A stretch of 64,000 bases of DNA from CAZQFV01 sp964592645 (GTDB taxonomy: Bacteria > Chloroflexota > Chloroflexia > DTKN01), in the NCBI GenBank assembly GCA_964592645.1, contig CAZQFV010000011.1, positions 1 to 64,000 on the forward strand, given 5' to 3'. The notes under the pieces are model-generated. The model was given only the letters and a program-made list of their open reading frames with translations, was not told where the DNA came from and made no database searches. Of the stretch, positions 1 to 10,130 are shown piece by piece. Made by a program: the position numbers and the translations under genes. The stretch's first letter is position 1, and each line of letters opens with the position of its first letter.

Positions 1-58
1 GCGTTGGTCAGACGGAGGAGCCCGTCCGCCAGGACGGGCTCCTCCGTCTGACCAACGC
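1..58. repeat. Perfect 27-bp inverted repeat with GCCA loop
   Basis: Bases 1-27 are exactly complementary to 32-58, with the 4-base loop GCCA between. No T-tract follows on either strand. Because the left arm begins at the first base of the window, the repeat may be longer. It could be a terminator for the gene to the left, or a dispersed REP/MITE-like element; the perfect 27-bp stem favours a mobile or dispersed palindrome. Confidence 0.8.
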
Positions 59-106
59 TATCTGTGCCTCCGCGGCGAGGACCCGTGTTTATCCGGGCCC
101 TCGTGG

Positions 107-610
107 CTAGAATCCGTGTTCCACCCGCTGGCGGCCGATATACATGCCCAGGCCGAGGGCCAGCATGGTAAAGAACAGGCCGGCGGCGACCGACAGGCCC
201 ACGGCCAGCAGCGTGGACTGCTGGGCCAGGAGCCATTGCTCGGCATGGGCGAACCATTGCGCCAGGGGGTCCAGGGAGCCGATCAGGTCCGGCCCCCTCC
301 GCCAGACCAGGGCTACATAGGTCCAGATCAGCCCGATCAGCATGCTGACCACCGGCAGCCACAGGCTCCAGGGGAGAAAGACTTCCCGTTCGCTCCGGCC
401 GGCGGCCTGCGCCAATACGCGGCGCGCCACCTCTGCCGGCGCGCTCTCCAGTGGCAGCGCCCGCAGCGCCTGGTCGGTCTCTGCGACGCAGACCAGGAAA
501 TAGGAGCAGGCTGGGCAGCCCCGCAGGTGTTCCTGCAGGGGGCCTGTCGCTGGCAACCTCTCCTCCAGGGTTTGCTCCAAGATCTGCCGCCGCGCCTCTT
601 TACAGTGCAT
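107..610 (-). CDS. Anti-sigma factor with zinc-finger (zf-HC2/ZAS-type) N-terminus
   Basis: A 167-aa predicted membrane protein. Its N-terminus has the anti-sigma zinc motif: an early His-Cys (MHCKEAR) followed by HLRGCPAC, which gives the H-x3-C-x2-C spacing of ZAS domains. Two hydrophobic segments follow, at about residues 80-105 (FLPWSLWLPVVSMLIGLIW) and 133-158, so the Zn domain should face the cytoplasm. It overlaps the 3' end of the sigma-factor gene by 11 bp, the usual ECF sigma/anti-sigma arrangement. Its likely job is to hold the ECF sigma factor at the membrane until a signal arrives. The signal is not evident from the sequence. Family placement rests on motif and context. Confidence 0.82.
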   Translation of the reverse strand: MHCKEARRQILEQTLEERLPATGPLQEHLRGCPACSYFLVCVAETDQALRALPLESAPAEVARRVLAQAAGRSEREVFLPWSLWLPVVSMLIGLIWTYVALVWRRGPDLIGSLDPLAQWFAHAEQWLLAQQSTLLAVGLSVAAGLFFTMLALGLGMYIGRQRVEHGF

Positions 611-1163
611 CTCTTCCTCCCTGGGGCAGGGAATTGGCGAGTGCCTCTCGCGCCCGATACAGGTGCGTCTTTACGGTAGCTACCGGGATGCCGAGCAGGT
701 CGGCGATCTCGGCGCAGGACATCTCCTGCTGATAGAAGAGGGTCAGGACCAAGCGGTAGCGTTCCGGCAGCCGTTCCACATGGTTCCAGATCAGCGCCTG
801 GCGTTCCTGCTTCCAGACCTCGGTGTGCGGATCGTTCCGCGTGTCGGAGAGCTGGCCGACGATGTCGGCATCCAGGCTCACCGTCTGCCTCTCTCGGCGC
901 ACCCGGCGCAGCCGGTTCAGGCATTGGTTGACGACGATGCGGTACAGCCAGGTGCGAAAGCGGGACTCCTGCCGGAAAAAGGGCAGGCCGTTCCAGACGT
1001 TCAGGAAGATGTCCTGGGTTAGGTCAGCCGCCTCCTCGGGATCGCGCAGCACCCGGCGCGCCAGGGTGTACACATAGTCCTGCTGCTCGGTCATCAGCCG
1101 GGCGAATGCCTCGGCATCGTGCTGTCGGCAGCGCTCGAGTAGCGCTGGATCGGGTTCCTTCAT
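600..1163 (-). CDS. ECF-family RNA polymerase sigma factor
   Basis: A 187-aa sigma-70 family protein with only regions 2 and 4, as expected for the extracytoplasmic-function class. Region 2 runs over about residues 22-92 and includes DLTQDIFLNVWNGL and FRTWLYRIVVNQCLNRLRR. Region 4 (about 125-180) contains LPERYRLVLTLFYQQEMS and the helix-turn-helix IADLLGIPVATVKTHLYRAR. It directs core RNA polymerase to a regulon that cannot be read from this window. It starts 15 bp after the preceding membrane-protein gene and overlaps the anti-sigma gene, so all three are probably one transcript and may be autoregulated. Confidence 0.93.
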   Translation of the reverse strand: MKEPDPALLERCRQHDAEAFARLMTEQQDYVYTLARRVLRDPEEAADLTQDIFLNVWNGLPFFRQESRFRTWLYRIVVNQCLNRLRRVRRERQTVSLDADIVGQLSDTRNDPHTEVWKQERQALIWNHVERLPERYRLVLTLFYQQEMSCAEIADLLGIPVATVKTHLYRAREALANSLPQGGRDAL

Positions 1164-1178
1164 GGTCCCTGCCGCCCG

Positions 1179-1580
1179 TCATTCAGGCTGATCTCCTGTT
1201 TGCGGTCCTTCTTCCGGCGGGGCAGGCTGCGCGGCCCGGTGCTGTCGCGCCGACCCGCCGGTGAAGTAGACAAAGACCATGCCCAGGCCGACAAAGAGGG
1301 GGACGAGTCCTCCCAGCAGCCAGGGGCCGATGCCGATAGTGGCCAGGCCCAGGAGCAGGGCCAGCCCGCACATGGCGGTGATGACCCCTCCCCACAGGAC
1401 GCCCTGCGGATAGCGGTACCCCAGGCGGTCCCAGAACGATTCTTCGGGGAGGAAGACGCCGTGCTGGGCCATCGCGGCCCGCTCCCGGTAGACGATATAG
1501 CGGATCGCCACCAGGAACAGGAGCAGGACCGAGACCAGGAAACAGGGGCTCAACAGGACTACTGCTGTCAAGGTGTTCAC
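1179..1580 (-). CDS. Small membrane protein of the ECF sigma operon (DUF6249-like)
   Basis: A 133-aa protein with an N-terminal membrane segment (about residues 5-28), a short loop containing YRERAAMAQHG, two further membrane segments (about 57-83 and 85-108) and a Pro/Gln-rich tail. It starts at GTG, preceded by a GGAGGAG ribosome binding site. It is the first gene of the operon that continues into the ECF sigma and anti-sigma genes, so it may belong to the same envelope response. The layout resembles the DUF6249 proteins often found beside ECF sigma factors. I assign no biochemical function. Confidence 0.7.
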   Translation of the reverse strand: MNTLTAVVLLSPCFLVSVLLLFLVAIRYIVYRERAAMAQHGVFLPEESFWDRLGYRYPQGVLWGGVITAMCGLALLLGLATIGIGPWLLGGLVPLFVGLGMVFVYFTGGSARQHRAAQPAPPEEGPQTGDQPE

Positions 1581-1625
1581 CTGACTCCTCCAGAGTGTCG
1601 ATCAGGGCCGGTCTTGTCTGTTCCC

Positions 1626-1654
1626 ATTGTAGCAGGTTCCGGGGCGCGGCGCAA
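1626..1654 (-). promoter_or_regulatory. Promoter of the membrane protein/ECF sigma/anti-sigma operon
   Basis: On the minus strand, TTGCGC (1654-1649), a 17-bp spacer, then TACAAT (1631-1626), about 45 bp upstream of the GTG start at 1580. The spacing is ideal for a housekeeping sigma-A promoter. The rest of 1581-1819 shows no gene. Confidence 0.6.
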
Positions 1655-1819
1655 CATGTTCGACGTCCAAGGGGTACCCGGATGCTCCGTCCGGCCCGTC
1701 ATATCACATCTCCAACCTGGCGATTCACCGGGCCGGCGCCCTGCTGCCCCCTGCATAGCTCGCTGTACTGCCTTGAAGCCGAAATCTGCGTGCACCGACT
1801 TTGGGGATCTAGGCGCAGA

Positions 1820-2878
1820 TCAATAGGGCCGGCGCGGTTTGGCGCCGGCGCCGGCCAGGGCCGGGCGGGCGCGGCGAAGGGTGTCCCGCCGGGGGGCCAA
1901 CAGGCCGGCCTCGCGAAACCAGTGGATGGTATCGCGGACCGTCTCGCGGAAGGGCCGCGGGGCGTAGCCCAGCTCGCGGGCCGCTTTCTCGTGGCTGATG
2001 CAGCAGTTGCTGCACAGGATGTCCACCGACTCGCCGGTGAAGAGGGGGTGGGTGTGGGTCAGGCGGGCGTAGGAAAGGGCCAGTCGGGCGATGCGGCGGG
2101 CCAGGCCGGCCGGCAGGCCCAGGCGCGGCGCGCGCACCCCGGCCACCTCGGCCACATAGGCCATCGTCTGGGCCACGGTGACCATCTCCCCGGAAAGGAT
2201 ATAGACCTCGCCGCGGCGGCCCTTTTCCGCGGCGGCCAGCAGCCCCTGCACCACGTCGCGGACGTCCACAAAGTCGTAGGCGCCATGAATATAGGCCGGC
2301 ATACGCCGCCGGGCGACCTGGAGGAGGAGCCGGCCGACCTCGGAGGGCTGGTAGTCGTGCGGGCCGACGATCCCCGTCGGGCAGACGAGCACGGCGTCCA
2401 GGCCGCGCTGCACGCCGGCCAGCACCTGCAGCGCCGCCGCGGCCTTGGAGCGGCCGTACTCCGTGGGGATGCGCGCGGGGTCAAAGGGCATGCTCTCGTC
2501 GATGGTTGTGCCGTGCGGGGGCTCCACCAGGGCATGGATCGAGGAGACATAGATCAGCCGCTGCACGGCGCAGCGCTGCGCCGCCTCCACCACGTTGCGC
2601 GTGCCCTGCACGTTGATCTCCTGCAGGAGGTGCTCGCGGCCGGGCGAGATGGTGATCAGGCTGGCCAGGTGGTAGACCCGCTGGGCCCCCCGAAAGGCCC
2701 AGATCAGCGAACCCAGGTCGCGCACGTCGCCCTCGACACGCTCCACGGGCAGGCCGGCGATGGAGTGCGCCGGGTCGTTGGGCAGGATCACCGCCCGGAC
2801 CTGCTCGCCACGCTCCAGCAGGGTCCGCACCAGGTTGTTTCCCAGGTGTCCCGTTGCCCCGGTGATGACGTTCAGCAT
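1820..2878 (-). CDS. NAD-dependent epimerase/dehydratase (extended SDR)
   Basis: A 352-aa extended short-chain dehydrogenase/reductase. The N-terminal Rossmann motif GATGHLGNN binds NAD(P). The catalytic YxxxK is seen in YGRSKAAAA (about residues 140-148), preceded by the Ser-bearing strand YVSSIHAL. Substrates for the family are nucleotide sugars, sterols or flavonoid-like compounds. The closest resemblance by eye is to dihydroflavonol-4-reductase/3-beta-HSD-like members, but the substrate cannot be fixed. It lies 28 bp downstream of a B12/radical SAM gene on the same strand, so the two may act on one lipid, terpenoid or sugar substrate. Confidence 0.88.
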   Translation of the reverse strand: MLNVITGATGHLGNNLVRTLLERGEQVRAVILPNDPAHSIAGLPVERVEGDVRDLGSLIWAFRGAQRVYHLASLITISPGREHLLQEINVQGTRNVVEAAQRCAVQRLIYVSSIHALVEPPHGTTIDESMPFDPARIPTEYGRSKAAAALQVLAGVQRGLDAVLVCPTGIVGPHDYQPSEVGRLLLQVARRRMPAYIHGAYDFVDVRDVVQGLLAAAEKGRRGEVYILSGEMVTVAQTMAYVAEVAGVRAPRLGLPAGLARRIARLALSYARLTHTHPLFTGESVDILCSNCCISHEKAARELGYAPRPFRETVRDTIHWFREAGLLAPRRDTLRRARPALAGAGAKPRRPY

Positions 2879-2906
2879 GCGATCCTCCTCTGGGTGAATC
2901 GGCGAA

Positions 2907-4466
2907 TCAACGGGTCGGCGAGCCGGCGGGCCGGGGGAGGAAGGGGTGTGCTTCCCCGGCGGGATAGGAGCGCTGGACGGTGATGCTCCTGGCCGACGCG
3001 GCCTCGTACACGGTGCGAAAGTGGTGGCCGTAGATGGCCAGCGTCACCGCCTCGACGATCAGGCGTGGTTTGTGCAGGAGTGTCCAGAAGAAGAGCTGCC
3101 AGTACTCCCGGCGCTCGCGGCCCCGGATGCCCAGGCGGACGATCGAGCGCAGCCAAGCCTTGATCTCGGTCCATTGCAACTGCACCGGTTTGCGGCGGGC
3201 GTTATAGTCGCGCAGGAAGGTGCGGACGCGCCGGTAAAAGTTGCGCGGCGCATAGATATACTCCAGGATCTTGCGGTAGCCGGCCTGCAGGATGAAAGGG
3301 TGCATCTTGGGGATGATGTTGGTGGAACCGTCGGCGTTATCGCCGGACATCTCCCCGATCAGGCGGCCCTCGGCTTGCAGCCTTCTGTAGAGGTCGGTGC
3401 CGTAGGGCGCCTGGAGCAGGCCGACCATGGCGGTGACGATGCCGCTTTCCTGGATGAAATCGATCTGCCGCTGGAAGGTGGCGGGCGTATCGCTGTCGAA
3501 GCCGACGATGAAGCCGGCCTGGACCTGCAGGCCGGCGCGGTGCAGGCGCTTGACGCTCTCCACCAGGTCCCGGCCGCGGTTCTGCACCTTGTGGCACTCG
3601 GCCAGGCTTTCGTCGTCGGGGGTCTCGATGCCGACAAAGACGGTGTCGAAGCCGGCCTCCACCATCAGGCGCATCAATTCTTCGTCGTCGGCCAGGTTGA
3701 TCGAGGTCTCGGTGCTGATACCCACCTGGGGATGGCGCTTTCGCCAGGCGATGAGGGCCGGCAGGACCTCCTGTTTGAGGATCTTTTTGTTGCCGATAAA
3801 GTTGTCGTCCACGAAAAAGAGGCGGCGATTCCAACCCAGGGCGTAGAGGGCGTCCAGTTCGGCGATCAGTTGGTCGGCGGTCTTGGTGCGGACGCGGTGG
3901 CCGAGCATAGCCGTCACGTTGCAGAACTCGCAGTTGAAGGGGCAGCCGCGGGTGAACTGCAGCGTCATGGAGTCGTAGCGGTCCAGCTCGAGGAGGTCCC
4001 AACGGGGGATGGGGGTCTGGGTGAGGTCGGCGAACTCGGTGGTGCTGTAGGTGCGCTGGGGGCGGCCGGCCGCCAGGTCCTGCAGGAAGGGGGGCAGGGT
4101 GATCTCGGCCTCGTTGAGCACAAAGTGATCGACCAGGGGGAACCGCTCGTGCTCGCCGGTGAAGAGGGGCCCGCCGGCGACGACGGTGCGGCCGGCCGCC
4201 TTGGCCCGGGCGATGATCTCCTGCGCCGAATCGCGCTGGACGTTCATCGCGCTGATCAGGACCAGGTCGGCCCAGGCCAGGTGCTCGTCGGCGAGCGGGC
4301 GCACGTTGGTGTCGACCAGACGCAGCTCCCATTCCGCGGGCAGCATGGCGGCGACGGTGATCAGCCCCAGGGGAGGGCAGGCCGCCGATTTGTCGATGAA
4401 CTTGAGCGCATGGCGAAAGCTCCAAAAGGTGTCGGGAAACTCGGGATAGACGAGCAGCGCTTTCAA
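2907..4466 (-). CDS. B12-binding radical SAM protein (DUF4070-type)
   Basis: A 519-aa protein with an N-terminal cobalamin-binding-like domain (starting MKALLVYPEFPDTFW), then a radical SAM core with C-x3-C-x2-C in FTRGCPFNCEFC (about residues 180-195), and a C-terminal DUF4070-like region. Family members, such as the hopanoid C-2 methylase HpnP, methylate unactivated carbons using B12 and SAM. The substrate here is unknown. The start is TTG at 4466: AAGGAGG lies 5 bp upstream and the protein then begins exactly where the family does. An in-frame ATG at 4532 would add 22 unrelated residues. It is followed 28 bp later by the epimerase gene. Confidence 0.87.
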   Translation of the reverse strand: MKALLVYPEFPDTFWSFRHALKFIDKSAACPPLGLITVAAMLPAEWELRLVDTNVRPLADEHLAWADLVLISAMNVQRDSAQEIIARAKAAGRTVVAGGPLFTGEHERFPLVDHFVLNEAEITLPPFLQDLAAGRPQRTYSTTEFADLTQTPIPRWDLLELDRYDSMTLQFTRGCPFNCEFCNVTAMLGHRVRTKTADQLIAELDALYALGWNRRLFFVDDNFIGNKKILKQEVLPALIAWRKRHPQVGISTETSINLADDEELMRLMVEAGFDTVFVGIETPDDESLAECHKVQNRGRDLVESVKRLHRAGLQVQAGFIVGFDSDTPATFQRQIDFIQESGIVTAMVGLLQAPYGTDLYRRLQAEGRLIGEMSGDNADGSTNIIPKMHPFILQAGYRKILEYIYAPRNFYRRVRTFLRDYNARRKPVQLQWTEIKAWLRSIVRLGIRGRERREYWQLFFWTLLHKPRLIVEAVTLAIYGHHFRTVYEAASARSITVQRSYPAGEAHPFLPRPAGSPTR

Positions 4467-4559
4467 AGTGACCTCCTTGTGTCCGTGATTCGGCGCTTGT
4501 TCCCAGGCCGGGGTTCGGTGCCGATCACACACTTGGACACAGGGAGGGGCGCTGCGGTT

Positions 4560-5477
4560 TCACTCTTCCGTGGTGGGGGGCAGGGGAAAGATGCGCCCGT
4601 ACTCCTGGCGCAGGTGCCGCCTGCTGACATGGGTATAGCGCTGCGTGGTTGTCAGGCGGGCGTGGCCCAGGAGCTCCTGGACGACACGCAGGTTGGCCCC
4701 GCCCTCCAGCAGGTGGGTGGCAAAGGTGTGGCGCAGGGTGTGCGGGGTGACGTTGTCGTCGAGGCCGGCCATGCGGGCGTACTCGCCGACGATGGCGCGC
4801 ACGCTGCGGTCGGTGAGCCGGCCGCCGAAGCGGTTGAGGAAGAGGGCCGGGCTGTTGCGCTCGCCGGCCAGGCGGGGCCGGGCGGAGCGCAGGTAGAGGC
4901 GCAGGGCGCGCAGGGCCGGCCGCCCGACCACGGCGAGGCGCTCCTTGCCCCCCTTGCCCCGGACCCGCACCTCGCGCCGGCCCCAGTCCACGTCGCCCAG
5001 GTCCAGGGCCACCAACTCGCTCACCCGCAGGCCGGTGCTGTAGAGCGCCTCCAGGATCGCCCGGTCGCGCAGGCCCTGCGGCGTGTTGGGGTCGGGGGCG
5101 CTGAGCAGGGCGACGGTCTCATCCACGCTGAGGTAGCGGGGCAGCCGCTGGGGCTGCTTGGGCGTGCCCATGCCGGCGAGCGGATGGGTGGGCAGCCGGG
5201 AGGTGCGCACCAGGTAGGCGTAAAAGGCGCGCAGGGCCGCCAGCTTGCGGGCGATGCTGGACGGCGCCAGGCCCCGCCGCTGCATGTGGGCCATGTAGCG
5301 GCGAGCGACGATGCGGTCCACCTGGTTCCAGGGACACCCTTCCTGATGCAGGAACGCGCCGAACTGCTGCAGGTCCTGGCGGTAGGCGGCGATCGTGTGC
5401 CCGGAGTAGCCGCGGCCCACCGCCAGGACCTGCAGGAACTCGTCGAGGTAGCCGTCGAAGAGGGGCGTTTCGGACAT
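4560..5477 (-). CDS. Tyrosine recombinase, XerC/XerD family
   Basis: A 305-aa site-specific recombinase of normal Xer length. The N-terminal SAM-like core-binding domain (residues 1-95) precedes the catalytic domain. That domain has the Arg of STGLRVSELVAL, the Lys of GKGGKERLAV, HTLRHTFATHLL, the His of LLGHARLTTTQ and the nucleophile Tyr of RYTHVS. It probably resolves chromosome dimers at dif; no dif-like site was recognised here. The start overlaps the stop of the upstream cyclic-nucleotide-binding gene by one base (TGATG), implying translational coupling. Context (housekeeping neighbours, no phage genes) favours a chromosomal Xer over an integrase. Confidence 0.9.
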   Translation of the reverse strand: MSETPLFDGYLDEFLQVLAVGRGYSGHTIAAYRQDLQQFGAFLHQEGCPWNQVDRIVARRYMAHMQRRGLAPSSIARKLAALRAFYAYLVRTSRLPTHPLAGMGTPKQPQRLPRYLSVDETVALLSAPDPNTPQGLRDRAILEALYSTGLRVSELVALDLGDVDWGRREVRVRGKGGKERLAVVGRPALRALRLYLRSARPRLAGERNSPALFLNRFGGRLTDRSVRAIVGEYARMAGLDDNVTPHTLRHTFATHLLEGGANLRVVQELLGHARLTTTQRYTHVSRRHLRQEYGRIFPLPPTTEE

Positions 5478-5968
5478 CAGCTCCTCGGGGCCATGAGCAG
5501 GCGTCCCCGCAGCATGAAATCGGTGGTGCGGATGCGGCTGGACAGGTCGGCGGCGATGTTGAACATGATGCGGAAACCGATGGCCGGGTTCTTCTGGCAG
5601 ACTTGCAGAAAGGCGGCCCGCGGGAAGGACAGCAGCGCCACCCGTTCGCTGGCGCAGATCGCCGAGGCCGAACGCACCCCCTCGTCCACCAGGGCCACCT
5701 CGCCAAAGCTCTGTCCCCGGCGGATCACCGTCACCTGCACCGGGGCAGAGTCGGCCGTGGCCTCCTCCCCCAGGATGCGCGGGTCGATCACGATTTCTAC
5801 TTCCCCGTCCAGGACGATGTACATGCTGTCGCCGGGCGCGTTCTCACGAAAGATGACGTCTCCTTGCCGGTACTGGACCTCCTGGGCGATGCGCGCCAGG
5901 CGTTGCAACTGTCTGGTCGAAAGACCGTCGAAGATGTCCACCTGGGTCAGGCTGCCTGGTTCGATCAT
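5477..5968 (-). CDS. Cyclic nucleotide-binding domain protein
   Basis: A 163-aa protein that is almost entirely one cNMP-binding beta-barrel. FDGLSTRQLQRLARIAQEV is followed by the barrel motif GDVIFRENAPGDSMYIVLDG and the phosphate-binding cassette FGEVALVDEGVRSASA, with its Gly-Glu and Arg conserved. There is no helix-turn-helix, so it is unlike a complete CRP/FNR regulator. It may act as a sensor subunit or by protein contact. It is the first gene of the operon with the Xer recombinase and is transcribed divergently from hrcA. Confidence 0.88.
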   Translation of the reverse strand: MIEPGSLTQVDIFDGLSTRQLQRLARIAQEVQYRQGDVIFRENAPGDSMYIVLDGEVEIVIDPRILGEEATADSAPVQVTVIRRGQSFGEVALVDEGVRSASAICASERVALLSFPRAAFLQVCQKNPAIGFRIMFNIAADLSSRIRTTDFMLRGRLLMAPRS

Positions 5969-6012
5969 ATGCCCCCCTTGGTTGGGCTATGTGCTGCAGA
6001 CCGGTTTCGGCC

Positions 6013-6041
6013 ATTGTACTATGTTCTGCCGCGGCGCGCAA
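6013..6041 (-). promoter_or_regulatory. Promoter for the cNMP-binding/Xer operon
   Basis: On the minus strand, TTGCGC (6041-6036), 17 bp, TACAAT (6018-6013), 45 bp before the start at 5968. It lies back to back with the hrcA promoter, so the two divergent units share about 100 bp. Confidence 0.6.
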
Positions 6042-6047
6042 GTGGGC

Positions 6048-6076
6048 TTGACAAACTGCGGCCGCCATGCTAAACT
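6048..6076 (+). promoter_or_regulatory. hrcA-grpE-dnaK promoter
   Basis: TTGACA (6048-6053), a 17-bp spacer, then TAAACT (6071-6076). The expected transcription start near 6083 lies just before the CIRCE operator, so HrcA bound to CIRCE would block transcription initiation or early elongation. Confidence 0.8.
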
Positions 6077-6089
6077 GGCAAGAGATCGT

Positions 6090-6116
6090 TTAGCACTCGA
6101 TGAGTGAGAGTGCTAA
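6090..6116 (+). promoter_or_regulatory. CIRCE operator (HrcA binding site)
   Basis: A perfect match to the consensus TTAGCACTC-N9-GAGTGCTAA. It sits between the promoter and the hrcA start. This shows directly that the operon is under HrcA autorepression and heat induction. Confidence 0.97.
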
Positions 6117-6129
6117 AAGGGGTGAGCCG

Positions 6130-7206
6130 ATGGCGCAGGGCAATTTGCAGTTCACGGCGCGGCGCCGGGACATCTTGAAGCTGGTCGTCGAGGAGTTTGT
6201 CTGCACCGCCACGCCGGTGGCCTCGGAGACGCTGGTGCAGAGCTATGGGCTGGCGATCAGCTCGGCCACGGTGCGCAATGAGCTGGCGGCCCTGGAGGAG
6301 ATGGGGCTGCTGACCCATCCGCACACCTCGGCCGGCCGCGTGCCCACGGACCAGGGCTACCGCTACTTTGTCGAGCAGTTGATGGAGTGGCATCCCCTGC
6401 CGGCGGAAGAGCAGCGCATGATCGAGCACCAGTTCTACCAGGTGCGCGGCGATATGGAGGAGTGGACGCGCCTGGCGGCGGCCGCGCTGTCCCGGCTGGG
6501 GCATACCGCGGCCCTGGTCACGCCGGCCCGGGCCCTGCGTTCGCGCTTCAAGCACCTCGAGCTGATCTCGGTCTATGAGTCGCGCGTCCTGCTGGTGCTC
6601 ATTCTGCAGGACGGCACGATCCGGCAGAACATGCTCACCCTGGACGAGCTCGCCTCCCAGGAGGAGCTCAGCCACCTGGCCGATCAGTTGAACGCCCGCC
6701 TGGCGGGGAAACCCGCCGACGAGATCGCCCGGCTGTCCCCGCCGGAGGGGAACGCCCTGGAGCAGCAGGTCCTGCAGATCGTCGTGGCGGCGATGCGCCA
6801 GTTGGACCACTGGGAGTGGGAAGAGATCGTCCAAGACGGCATGCTCGAGACCCTCAAACAGCCCGAGTTCGCCGCCGGCGAGCGGGCTCGCCAGTTGGTG
6901 GAGCTGCTGGAGCAGCGCTCGCTCCTGTCCGAGTTGCTGAATCGGGCGATGCAGCAGAGCGGCGTCCATGTGATCATCGGCGGCGAGAGCCGGCGCGAGG
7001 AGATGCGCGACTACAGCCTGGTGGTCTCGCGCTATGGCCTCACCGGCCGCATGGAGGGCGTCCTGGGCATGCTGGGCCCGACCCGTATGCCCTATCCCCG
7101 CTCCATCTCCGCGGTGCACTTTGTGGCCCGGATGATGAGCCAGCTGCTGGGCGAGCTGTACGGCTGGGAGCACGACAGACCGGAGATGTCCGAGAAGGCC
7201 GGCTGA
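6130..7206 (+). CDS. hrcA: Heat-inducible transcription repressor HrcA
   Basis: A 358-aa repressor of class I heat-shock genes. The N-terminal winged-helix domain has RRRDILKLVVEEFVCTATPV and the recognition region SSATVRNELAALEEMGLL. The central and C-terminal parts are the HrcA/GAF-like domain with its inserted dimerising domain. The start is taken at ATG 6130, preceded by AGGGGTGAG. An in-frame ATG at 6100 would place the first ten codons inside CIRCE itself, which is unlikely. It is first in the operon hrcA-grpE-dnaK and should repress its own transcription through the upstream CIRCE. GroE chaperonin genes, usually needed for HrcA activity, are not in the window. Confidence 0.96.
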   Translation: MAQGNLQFTARRRDILKLVVEEFVCTATPVASETLVQSYGLAISSATVRNELAALEEMGLLTHPHTSAGRVPTDQGYRYFVEQLMEWHPLPAEEQRMIEHQFYQVRGDMEEWTRLAAAALSRLGHTAALVTPARALRSRFKHLELISVYESRVLLVLILQDGTIRQNMLTLDELASQEELSHLADQLNARLAGKPADEIARLSPPEGNALEQQVLQIVVAAMRQLDHWEWEEIVQDGMLETLKQPEFAAGERARQLVELLEQRSLLSELLNRAMQQSGVHVIIGGESRREEMRDYSLVVSRYGLTGRMEGVLGMLGPTRMPYPRSISAVHFVARMMSQLLGELYGWEHDRPEMSEKAG

Positions 7207-7319
7207 TCTCTGCCTGCCTCCCTGGGATGGCGGATTTCCTGGGAGGCGGCGCGGCAAGTTGGGCAGGGGACGGCACATCGATAGCAGAACTTGCAGAATG
7301 ACAGGAGGTGAATGGTTCG

Positions 7320-7934
7320 ATGGATGAAGAGAAGGTTGGGGAAACCATGGCCCCGCCGGCCGAGCCGGAAGCGGGCTCTCCGGTTTCGCCCGAGGAGGAG
7401 TTGGCCACACTCCGCCGGCAGTTGGAGGAAGAAAAGGCCAAGTCCGCGGAGACGTACGACCAGTATCTGCGCTCCGTAGCCGAGCTGCGCAACTACAAGA
7501 AGCGCGTTGAGCAGGAGCGCGAGCAGCAGGCCCGCGAGGCCGGGGCCGGGCTGATCTCCCGCCTGCTCCCCGTGCTGGACGATTTCGACCGGGCCATGAC
7601 CGTGCTGCCGGACGAGAAGCTCCTGCACCTCTCTTGGATCGAGGGCATTGTGCTCATCTACCGGCGCCTCCAGGCGGTCCTGGAACAGAGCGGGGTGCGG
7701 CCTATCGAGGCCGTGGGCCAGCCGTTCGATCCCTACCAGCACGAGGCCATCCTCTACGAGGAGGTCCCACCCGACCAGGATGGGGTCGTGCTCCATGAGC
7801 TGCAGAAGGGCTACAAGCTGTACGAACGGGTGCTGCGGCCGACGCTGGTGAAGGTGGGCAAAGCGGCAGCCTCCCCCCCGCCAGAGGCCGCGGCAAATGG
7901 GGCGGCGGGGGATGGGCAAGAGAGCACGGCGTAA
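7320..7934 (+). CDS. grpE: Nucleotide exchange factor GrpE
   Basis: A 204-aa cochaperone that releases ADP from DnaK. A Pro/Glu-rich N-terminus leads into a long coiled coil (about residues 20-75, including LATLRRQLEEEKAKSAETYD and LRNYKKRVEQEREQQ). The C-terminal beta domain contains the family signature around GVRPIEAVGQPFDPYQHEAI and RVLRPTLVKVGK. ATG 7320 is preferred: the alternative in-frame GTG at 7308 overlaps the AGGAGG ribosome binding site. It lies 24 bp before dnaK and 113 bp after hrcA in the CIRCE-controlled operon. Confidence 0.95.
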   Translation: MDEEKVGETMAPPAEPEAGSPVSPEEELATLRRQLEEEKAKSAETYDQYLRSVAELRNYKKRVEQEREQQAREAGAGLISRLLPVLDDFDRAMTVLPDEKLLHLSWIEGIVLIYRRLQAVLEQSGVRPIEAVGQPFDPYQHEAILYEEVPPDQDGVVLHELQKGYKLYERVLRPTLVKVGKAAASPPPEAAANGAAGDGQESTA

Positions 7935-7958
7935 TACGGATATCGAAGGAGGCCTTAT

Positions 7959-9872
<1,914 letters not shown>

Positions 9873-9883
9873 TCCTCTACGGG

Positions 9884-9922
9884 AAACGACAGGGGCGGGG
9901 CCTGGCCCCGCCCCTGTCGTTT
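9884..9922 (+). terminator. Terminator of the hrcA-grpE-dnaK operon
   Basis: An 18-bp perfect stem (9884-9901 with 9905-9922) and a 3-base loop, GC-rich in the middle, with AAA/TTT at the base. Only three Ts are present at the 3' side, so it is a strong hairpin with a minimal U-tract. The following 208 bp up to 10130 hold no gene I can recognise. Confidence 0.85.
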
Positions 9923-10130
9923 GCGCGATGAATCTTGGCCTTTTGTGCCCAGATATGTGGACTCCTGCCGACTGGGGAGGTCTATACAGAGATCAATAGC
10001 CTTGTCGGTGTAATCTGGTATACCGCACTCTCCCCTGTATGTATGATAGTGACCCTGGAGGGCACGATCCTCGAATCATCCTGGGCGCCCCGGCATATTG
10101 AGGCAAATCGCGGTTCTACACCGGTAGCCC

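Noticed and set aside
1..58. The 27-bp hairpin as a simple terminator
   Set aside because: No T-tract on either strand and an unusually long perfect stem; kept as a repeat instead.
4560..5477. Tyrosine recombinase as a prophage or integrative-element integrase
   Set aside because: Standard Xer length and motifs, coupled to a cNMP-binding gene, no adjacent tRNA, att repeats or phage genes.
2946..6107. Open frame of about 1050 codons on the plus strand
   Set aside because: It is antisense to the radical SAM, Xer and cNMP genes, all with clear family motifs, and its own translation is low-complexity Gly/Gln/Val-rich sequence. It is a product of high GC content.
9923..10130. Possible RNA gene after dnaK
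   Set aside because: Slightly lower GC, but no conserved RNA motif, promoter pair or terminator could be identified.
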